NCBI GenBank assembly: GCA_041946685.1
Contig: JBHGAV010000094.1
Location: 1-9,722, forward strand
Length of the DNA: 9,722 bases
Direction of reading: 5' to 3'
Source: JBHGAV01 sp041946685
Lineage (GTDB): Bacteria > Acidobacteriota > Terriglobia > Bryobacterales > Bryobacteraceae
Shown here piece by piece: positions 1 through 4,613 of the stretch. Position numbers and translations under genes: made by a program. The notes beneath the pieces are model-generated. The model was not told the origin of the DNA. It made no database searches and saw nothing but the letters and a program-made list of their open reading frames with translations. Positions within the stretch are counted from its first letter, which is position 1. Each line of letters starts with the position of its first letter.

Positions 1-2367
1 GGATCCGAATGGATCGGCGGTTGCGACACGCATCTGCCTTTGGCCGTCCGTCAGCTCGAAATAGATGCGACCGTCCTCGCCGGTGGCGCCCCTGCCTTTG
101 TAGGTATCGTCCCCGATCACCGCTTCCAGCTTTGAGACACGGACGCGCGGCAAATCGTCCACTATCGAAAGTGTGCAGGCGCCGGAGAACGATTTGAAAC
201 CGAGTTCCGGCGAGAGTTCGATGGACCGGCCCTCGAAAACGCCCTCCGCTCTCAAGTTCCTGAGCACATCCAAGCCCGTGCCCGAGGTCTGTAGCAGCGC
301 CCGGCCCGACCACGGCCCGCCCATCCAGTCCACGGATCGAAATCGCGCGTTGAGGCGGTAAGCCGGGGCCGCGCGCCGCAAGTTTGCGGTGAGCTGCCCG
401 GTAACGATTCCGCCCGCCCACCGCGCCGACAGTTCGGGTATTTCGACTGCTGTCGCATCCCAGTGCAGGTGGGCCCGGAAGCGCGATAGATGCTGGCGGC
501 CCACGGAGAGCGTGCCGGCTTCAAGCACACCATCGGCATGCAAGGCGGCGAGCCAGTCCGGAACCCGAGGCCGCCCCAAACGCAAAGCGCGTCTGAGGAA
601 GCTTTCCTCCCGGCGCAGCGCCGGAAGCAGGAGGCGCTCCAAGTCGCCTGCCCCGATCTCATCGACCGAGACGCGAAACTGGTGCGGCCGGTTGGAGCCA
701 GGGCGGTAGTGATACTCGCCGGAAAGCTCGGAAGTTCCCAGCCGGCCCACGATACGGTCGAGCGTGGCCTCGCGATCCTTGACCAAGACACGCGCGCGGT
801 CAACCTCCAGCGAGTCCGCCAGACCCGGCAGCGGAATCCGCGTGCCCTCCACGTAAACCGTTCCCGTCCAACTGCCCGGAAGCTCGCCCTGTTGGTGATA
901 GCTGAGCTGGCCGCGCCACACACCCTCCCGAAGATTTTGCAGCAGCGGCACCGCTCCCAGGAGCCGCGCCCACGAACTGCCGGGTTCCGGGACGCTCACG
1001 GAGCGGCTGGCGATCACGGCATCCAAGGCCCGATCGCTCCAGGTGTACGAGGCCTGCAGCGTTGCCTCCTCCCGTGGTGTCTGCGGGCCCTTGTCGCCTG
1101 GAGGAAGGCGCAGCGCGGTGGAGGAAACCCGCACCCGGGGGCCGTCGAACAGAAGCTCCGCGTTCTCCAGGCGAATCACCGGCGAATCCGGCATTCTCAG
1201 CTCGGCGCCACGGGACACCAGCGTGCCCTGAATTCCCGTCTCCGGAGAGTATCCCAGAATGCCTGTCAGTTCGCCTTCGAGGACCAGCGGCTGTGCAAGC
1301 GGCTGGCCCATGTGACGTGCGATTTCCGGAAGGGGCGCGAGCGGCAGCCCGTTGGCCGTCACCAGGACGGCCCATTCGGCTTTGCTCAAGTATCCCGAAA
1401 CGCGCAGCCGGGCCGATACGGGTGGTGGGTCGCCTTGGGGCGGCGGCACGGTGGCCAGATCCAGGGTTTGGGAGACCAGGTCAAGGCGGCCGCCGTAATC
1501 GAACGACCAACCCTCGCTATATGGAGGCAACTGGTCCCATCGGTGTATGTCGCTCACCTGCATGCGGCCCGTGATTTGAACGTTCGACACCGGCCCCGAC
1601 AGGCGCGCGCTCGAAGTGACCTGCCCGTGTACACCAATGTCGTGTCCATGGATCAGGCGGACGAGTTCGGCAAGCGAACTCCTCTCGATGTTGAAGGTCA
1701 GATCGACTCGGCCGCCCGCGCCCGGTTCCGGGAGCCAGCGTCCGCGCGCCGCGATGTTTCCGAAACCCAACGCGGCGCGGTCCGTGCGCGCGGGCTGCCC
1801 CTCGAAACGGAAACGCCACTCGCCACCGGGGGCAGGCGGCGGCACGGCGTCCAGCGATGTTTCGGTTATATAAAAGATGGATTTCGTATTGCCGGACTTG
1901 AAGTTGACCCGCCCCCCGCGCACCTGAATCTCCGGCAGCCTGGTGCCCGCCGGGGCCCGGCCCGCCGTCTGTGTCAGCAGCCTTTCGAAATTCCACTCGC
2001 TGGTGCGGGGACGTGTGAGGTTTACGCGGGGGTTGACCAGCCGCAGTTTCGAGAACTCCAGGCGTCCCGCCCACAAGCTGATGAAGTTGACGCGCGCCTC
2101 TACCGATTCCACGTAGGCGAACGGCTCCAGCCCGGCCTGAGGGTCGTCGTGGATGATCACGTTATCGGCCGTGAAGCCCGGCCCGTTGAACATATCGAGC
2201 CTGACCTTGCCGATATCCACTTGCCTGCCCAGGGCCTCTTCGAGGCCCGCCCGGACACGGCTGCTGAACCGGGTAGCGTCGATGAAGGGCAGAATCAGTC
2301 CGGTCGCCAGGACCAGGAATACCCCCAGACCAGCCAGTTTCCAGATTGTTTTCTTCCGCAGTTTCAT
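1..2367 (-). CDS. AsmA-like envelope protein, C-terminus cut by window edge
   Basis: The minus strand is open from ATG at 2367 to the window edge: 789 codons with no stop. The N-terminus (MKLRKKTIWKLAG) is a short basic cytoplasmic tail followed by one membrane segment at about residues 9-27. Next comes the AsmA N-terminal pattern: a stretch ending GRQVDIGKVRLDMFNGPGF, then VEARVNFISLWAGRLEFSKL, LVNPRVNLTRP and SEWNFERLL at about residues 45-130. The rest is repetitive beta-strand-rich sequence, as in AsmA/TamB/YhdP-type proteins, which are anchored in the inner membrane, span the periplasm and are implicated in outer-membrane lipid or protein homeostasis. The start overlaps the mocA stop as ATGA and has no Shine-Dalgarno of its own, so translation probably depends on mocA ribosomes. 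The family call rests on motifs and topology; substrate and full length are unknown. An antisense open frame of 654 codons covers much of this gene but has no recognisable protein content. Confidence 0.85.
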   Translation of the reverse strand, partial: MKLRKKTIWKLAGLGVFLVLATGLILPFIDATRFSSRVRAGLEEALGRQVDIGKVRLDMFNGPGFTADNVIIHDDPQAGLEPFAYVESVEARVNFISLWAGRLEFSKLRLVNPRVNLTRPRTSEWNFERLLTQTAGRAPAGTRLPEIQVRGGRVNFKSGNTKSIFYITETSLDAVPPPAPGGEWRFRFEGQPARTDRAALGFGNIAARGRWLPEPGAGGRVDLTFNIERSSLAELVRLIHGHDIGVHGQVTSSARLSGPVSNVQITGRMQVSDIHRWDQLPPYSEGWSFDYGGRLDLVSQTLDLATVPPPQGDPPPVSARLRVSGYLSKAEWAVLVTANGLPLAPLPEIARHMGQPLAQPLVLEGELTGILGYSPETGIQGTLVSRGAELRMPDSPVIRLENAELLFDGPRVRVSSTALRLPPGDKGPQTPREEATLQASYTWSDRALDAVIASRSVSVPEPGSSWARLLGAVPLLQNLREGVWRGQLSYHQQGELPGSWTGTVYVEGTRIPLPGLADSLEVDRARVLVKDREATLDRIVGRLGTSELSGEYHYRPGSNRPHQFRVSVDEIGAGDLERLLLPALRREESFLRRALRLGRPRVPDWLAALHADGVLEAGTLSVGRQHLSRFRAHLHWDATAVEIPELSARWAGGIVTGQLTANLRRAAPAYRLNARFRSVDWMGGPWSGRALLQTSGTGLDVLRNLRAEGVFEGRSIELSPELGFKSFSGACTLSIVDDLPRVRVSKLEAVIGDDTYKGRGATGEDGRIYFELTDGQRQMRVATADPFGS

Positions 2368-2960
2368 TGCGGTTCGTCAACCCGGATCAGAGCGGCGTAT
2401 GCCTCCGGATCGTCCACGTCGAGCAGTACGCCGCTGTCATCCACGTCGACGTAGGCGATTTCGGTTTCATGGCGGTGGACGACTTCCCGCGCCTGCGCGC
2501 CGGCCGGCAAACCCAGAAACTCGGCCGCGATCTCGCGCGAGCAGCAGACCGGATGGCCCCGCCGCCCCCCGCATCGGGGGATGACCAGCGGCGCCCCGCC
2601 TTGCTCGAACCGGGAAACCAGTACGTTTACGGTCCGTTCGGAGATGGAGGGAACATCGACGGGCGTGAACAGCACTCCCCCGGCGTCGGCCGGAACAGCG
2701 CGCAAGCCGCACTGCATCGAGCTAAGCTGACCCTCGCGCCAGTGCTCGTTTACAACCACTTGCGCCTGGGACACCCTCCGGCAGCCGGCCAGGATCGCAC
2801 CTGCGTCGTGACCAAGCACGACAACCACCGGGGAGCACCGGCTGCCCAGCACCGCAATCAGTCGATCGAGAAAGGTCTGGCCGCGGTAGGTCAAGAGCGC
2901 TTTGGGCCGGCCCATCCGGCTCGAAGCCCCGGCGGCCAGAATCAACCCGGCACAGCTCAC
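2364..2960 (-). CDS. mocA: Molybdenum cofactor cytidylyltransferase (MocA-type nucleotidyltransferase)
   Basis: A 198-residue protein of the MobA-like nucleotidyltransferase fold. MocA joins CMP from CTP to molybdopterin-Mo, making the cytosine dinucleotide cofactor used by CO-dehydrogenase-type hydroxylases. Visible motifs are the nucleotide-binding loop LILAAGASSRMGRPK (residues 6-20; the LAAG form is typical of MocA, LAGG of MobA), LGHDAG at 49-54, NEHWREGQLSSMQCGL at 71-86, the metal-site region FTPVDVPS with Asp102, GGRRGHPV at 131-138, and a C-terminal LLDVDDPEAY. Length is normal for the family. The start is GTG at 2960, inside the xdhC stop (GTGA); starting here gives the expected short lead into the nucleotide loop. 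Its stop overlaps the AsmA-like start (ATGA). The xdhC neighbour supports a molybdenum role over other sugar-nucleotide transferases of the same fold. Whether it uses CTP or GTP cannot be settled by eye. Confidence 0.88.
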   Translation of the reverse strand: MSCAGLILAAGASSRMGRPKALLTYRGQTFLDRLIAVLGSRCSPVVVVLGHDAGAILAGCRRVSQAQVVVNEHWREGQLSSMQCGLRAVPADAGGVLFTPVDVPSISERTVNVLVSRFEQGGAPLVIPRCGGRRGHPVCCSREIAAEFLGLPAGAQAREVVHRHETEIAYVDVDDSGVLLDVDDPEAYAALIRVDEPQ

Positions 2961-3793
2961 TTGAGCAGCGCCTTCAGGCGCTCGCTGGCGAAGATCGATT
3001 TGGAAAGCTCCCGCCAGTTGGAACCCGCGTTCCGCCGCACCGCCACCATCTCGGCCGCGACCGAAATGGCGATCTCTTCCGGCGTTACGGCGCCGATTTC
3101 CAGGCCCATGGGGGCGTGGATGCGCTCAAACGACTCGCGGGGGATTCCCTCCTTCTCCAACTCCTTGACGACGGCAATCACCTTCCGCTTGCTACCGATC
3201 ATGGCGATGTAGCGAGCCGGCGTGCCTACCGCCCAGCGCAGGACCCGCATATCGTCCCTATGCCCGCGCGTCACAATAATCACATAAGTTGACTCGGTAA
3301 TCCTCAGCCGGGGAAAAACCTCCTCGTAGATTCCGGCGAGGACCTCGCCGGCTTCCGGAAAGCGCTCCCGGTTGGCGAACGCCTCGCGATCGTCAACCAC
3401 GACGGTGGCGAAGCCGGCGATACGGGCTATCTCCTCCAGACTCCTGGAGATATGGCCGGCGCCGAAGATAATGACGCGAGGCTGGGGAATAATCGGCTCC
3501 ACGTAGATGTCCAGTTGGCCACCGCAAATCAGGCCGTTGTCATAGGCCGCATCCTGACCGAGGTTGAAGGTCAGCCGCTTCGGGCGCTCCGTCTCGATGA
3601 CCTCGCGGGCGGCGTTCCAGACTTCCGCCTCCACACAGCCGCCCCCCACCGTTCCGGCCATCGACCCGTCCTCACGGACCAGCAATTTGGCCGTCTCGTA
3701 GCTCGGGATCGAGCCGCGGACCTCGACGATGGTAGCCAAGGCGCACCTCTGACCCAGCCGCCGGAGCCGGACCAGTTCCTCGTAGACGTCCAT
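2957..3793 (-). CDS. xdhC: XdhC/CoxI family molybdenum hydroxylase maturation factor
   Basis: A 278-residue cytoplasmic protein. XdhC-family proteins bind molybdenum cofactor, protect it during sulfuration and hand it to xanthine dehydrogenase-like enzymes. The N-terminal XdhC/CoxI domain (about residues 5-70) contains ALATIVEVRGSIP and GTVGGGCVEAEV (48-58 region), followed by GLICGGQLDIYVEP with Cys90. The C-terminal Rossmann-type domain begins with VIIFGAGHIS (108-116) and carries VTRGHRDD, MIGSKRK and the family signature PMGLEIGAVTPEEIAISVAAE-like block at 228-248. The start ATG at 3793 gives a normal N-terminus. There is no Shine-Dalgarno, and an extended -10 promoter lies just 9 bases upstream, so the mRNA may be almost leaderless. 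It is first in a three-gene operon with mocA and an AsmA-like gene. No hydroxylase structural gene is present, so its client enzyme lies elsewhere. Confidence 0.93.
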   Translation of the reverse strand: MDVYEELVRLRRLGQRCALATIVEVRGSIPSYETAKLLVREDGSMAGTVGGGCVEAEVWNAAREVIETERPKRLTFNLGQDAAYDNGLICGGQLDIYVEPIIPQPRVIIFGAGHISRSLEEIARIAGFATVVVDDREAFANRERFPEAGEVLAGIYEEVFPRLRITESTYVIIVTRGHRDDMRVLRWAVGTPARYIAMIGSKRKVIAVVKELEKEGIPRESFERIHAPMGLEIGAVTPEEIAISVAAEMVAVRRNAGSNWRELSKSIFASERLKALLK

Positions 3794-3801
3794 CCCGACG
3801 A

Positions 3802-3810
3802 ATTATAGCA
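3802..3810 (-). promoter_or_regulatory. Extended -10 promoter for the xdhC operon
   Basis: On the minus strand the sequence reads TGCTATAAT: a consensus -10 hexamer (3802-3807) preceded by the TGn extension. A start about 7 bases downstream falls near 3795, two or so bases before the xdhC ATG at 3793. No good -35 lies 16-18 bases upstream, which is acceptable for an extended -10 element. The match is seen in sequence; use in vivo is inferred. Confidence 0.55.
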
Positions 3811-3816
3811 CTGAGA

Positions 3817-3826
3817 ACCGGCCGGT
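3817..3826. repeat. Perfect 10-base palindrome upstream of the xdhC -10
   Basis: ACCGGCCGGT is self-complementary across all ten bases. It sits 7-8 bases upstream of the TG extension of the xdhC -10 element, in the spacer/-35 zone, where a bound dimeric regulator would interfere with or assist RNA polymerase. GC-rich DNA yields such palindromes by chance fairly often, so an operator role is only a suggestion. Confidence 0.35.
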
Positions 3827-3846
3827 CCTGCCGCCAAACCGGCGAT

Positions 3847-3869
3847 TCAGGCCCAGAACCCCGGCCTGA
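3847..3869. repeat. Inverted repeat with 7-base arms between divergent genes
   Basis: TCAGGCC at 3847-3853 is matched perfectly by GGCCTGA at 3863-3869, with a 9-base centre. It lies between the xdhC operon and the HAD gene. It has no T-tract on either side, so it is not a classic terminator. It could be an operator, or a hairpin in the leader of an xdhC transcript started from the upstream promoter candidate. Confidence 0.4.
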
Positions 3870-3880
3870 GTACTACTGGT

Positions 3881-3909
3881 GTAATATTTCCGTAAATTCT
3901 TGATTACAA
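3881..3909 (-). promoter_or_regulatory. Second, upstream promoter candidate for the xdhC operon
   Basis: On the minus strand TTGTAA (3904-3909) and TATTAC (3881-3886) are separated by exactly 17 bases; each matches the sigma-70 consensus at 4 of 6 positions. Initiation near 3874 would give an approximately 80-base leader containing both palindromic elements. It is weaker than the extended -10 nearer the gene. The AT-rich context supports it modestly. Confidence 0.3.
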
Positions 3910-3931
3910 TTTTTTAAAACCGTGATATGAT
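3903..3931 (+). promoter_or_regulatory. Promoter candidate for the HAD-pseudokinase operon
   Basis: ATTACA (3903-3908, 4 of 6 to the -35 consensus) is followed after 17 bases by TATGAT (3926-3931, 5 of 6 to the -10 consensus), which has a TGn extension at 3923-3925. The surroundings are the most AT-rich stretch of the window. Transcription would start near 3938, inside the annotated HAD start region, which bears on the choice of start codon. The -35 is also one arm of the inverted pair TGTAAT (3880-3885) and ATTACA (3903-3908). Confidence 0.45.
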
Positions 3932-4613
3932 GCCTTTTCTGAATCATACGGGACTTGTGTCTGGACTGGGTCTGATTTTCGACCTGGATGGTGTGATCGT
4001 CGATTCGAACCCGGTCCATACCGTAAGCTGGCGCGTGTATCTGCGGCGCTGCGGGATGGAACCGCCCGAGAACTTCGAGCGGAGAATGTACGGACTGCGG
4101 AACGACGACATCGTCCGCGACCTGTTCGGCGCGGGCCTTGACCCGGCGGAAGTCAGCCGGCACGGCAGCGATAAAGAAGCGTTGTACCGGGAATTGATGC
4201 GGCCGGTGCTTCACGAGCACCTTGTGCCCGGCTTGGTATCGTTTCTCGAGCGGCACCGTGAAGTGCCGATGGCCGTCGCCACAAACGGCGAGCGTGCGAA
4301 TGCCGAATTCGTGCTCGAAGGCGGCGAAGTACGAAGGTACTTCCGAGTTGTGGTGGACGGCGGCCAGGTTTCCCGTCCGAAACCGGATCCGGAGATCTAC
4401 TTGCGGGCGGCGGAGCTATTGGGAATGCCGCCTGCCGATTGCATTGTTTTTGAGGACTCCGTGGCTGGAGTGGAAGCCGCGCGGGCGGCCGGAACCCGCG
4501 TGGTGGCGTTGACGACCACGCACAAACAGTTTGAAAGCGTGGAATTGAAAATTCAGGACTTCCTGGATGCGGAGCTGGAACCGTGGCTCTCGAGGCAAAG
4601 GCCGGTAACTTAG
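3927..4613 (+). CDS. HAD-superfamily hydrolase, beta-phosphoglucomutase-like
   Basis: A 228-residue soluble HAD enzyme acting on a phosphorylated small molecule, either as a phosphatase or as a phosphoglucomutase. Motif I is FDLDGVIVDS with nucleophile Asp19 and acid/base Asp21. A helical cap follows with His31 and Trp35 spaced as in beta-phosphoglucomutases. Motif II is VATNG (Thr119), motif III the lysine of KPDPEIY (Lys152), and motif IV FEDSVAGVEAA (Glu176, Asp177). All catalytic positions are present. The substrate cannot be read from sequence. The ATG at 3927 has no Shine-Dalgarno and overlaps a good -10 element. GTG at 3957 would start the protein as MSGLGLIFDLDG, closer to the usual HAD N-terminus, with GGGA just upstream, and may be the true start. 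The 3' end overlaps the following sensor gene by 31 bases, so the two are probably co-expressed. Confidence 0.88.
   Translation: MMPFLNHTGLVSGLGLIFDLDGVIVDSNPVHTVSWRVYLRRCGMEPPENFERRMYGLRNDDIVRDLFGAGLDPAEVSRHGSDKEALYRELMRPVLHEHLVPGLVSFLERHREVPMAVATNGERANAEFVLEGGEVRRYFRVVVDGGQVSRPKPDPEIYLRAAELLGMPPADCIVFEDSVAGVEAARAAGTRVVALTTTHKQFESVELKIQDFLDAELEPWLSRQRPVT
4571..4574 (+). promoter_or_regulatory. Ribosome binding site for the pseudokinase, inside the HAD gene
   Basis: GGAG lies 8 bases before the GTG at 4583 and supports that start. The start gives a short polar and charged stretch and then a hydrophobic signal sequence, as expected for an exported N-terminus. The site lies within HAD coding sequence. 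Confidence 0.55.

Noticed and set aside
1..6. GGATCC at the first base as a biological signal
   Set aside because: It is in frame within the AsmA-like gene (Gly-Ser) and is most simply a BamHI cloning end. Other GGATCC sites occur inside the window (for example at 5101), so a complete BamHI digest is unlikely.
490..2454. A 654-codon open frame on the plus strand
   Set aside because: It is exactly opposite the AsmA-like gene, has low-complexity Arg/Gln/Ala-rich sequence with no recognisable domain, and is the usual antisense shadow of GC-rich coding DNA. The minus-strand reading has a membrane anchor and family motifs.
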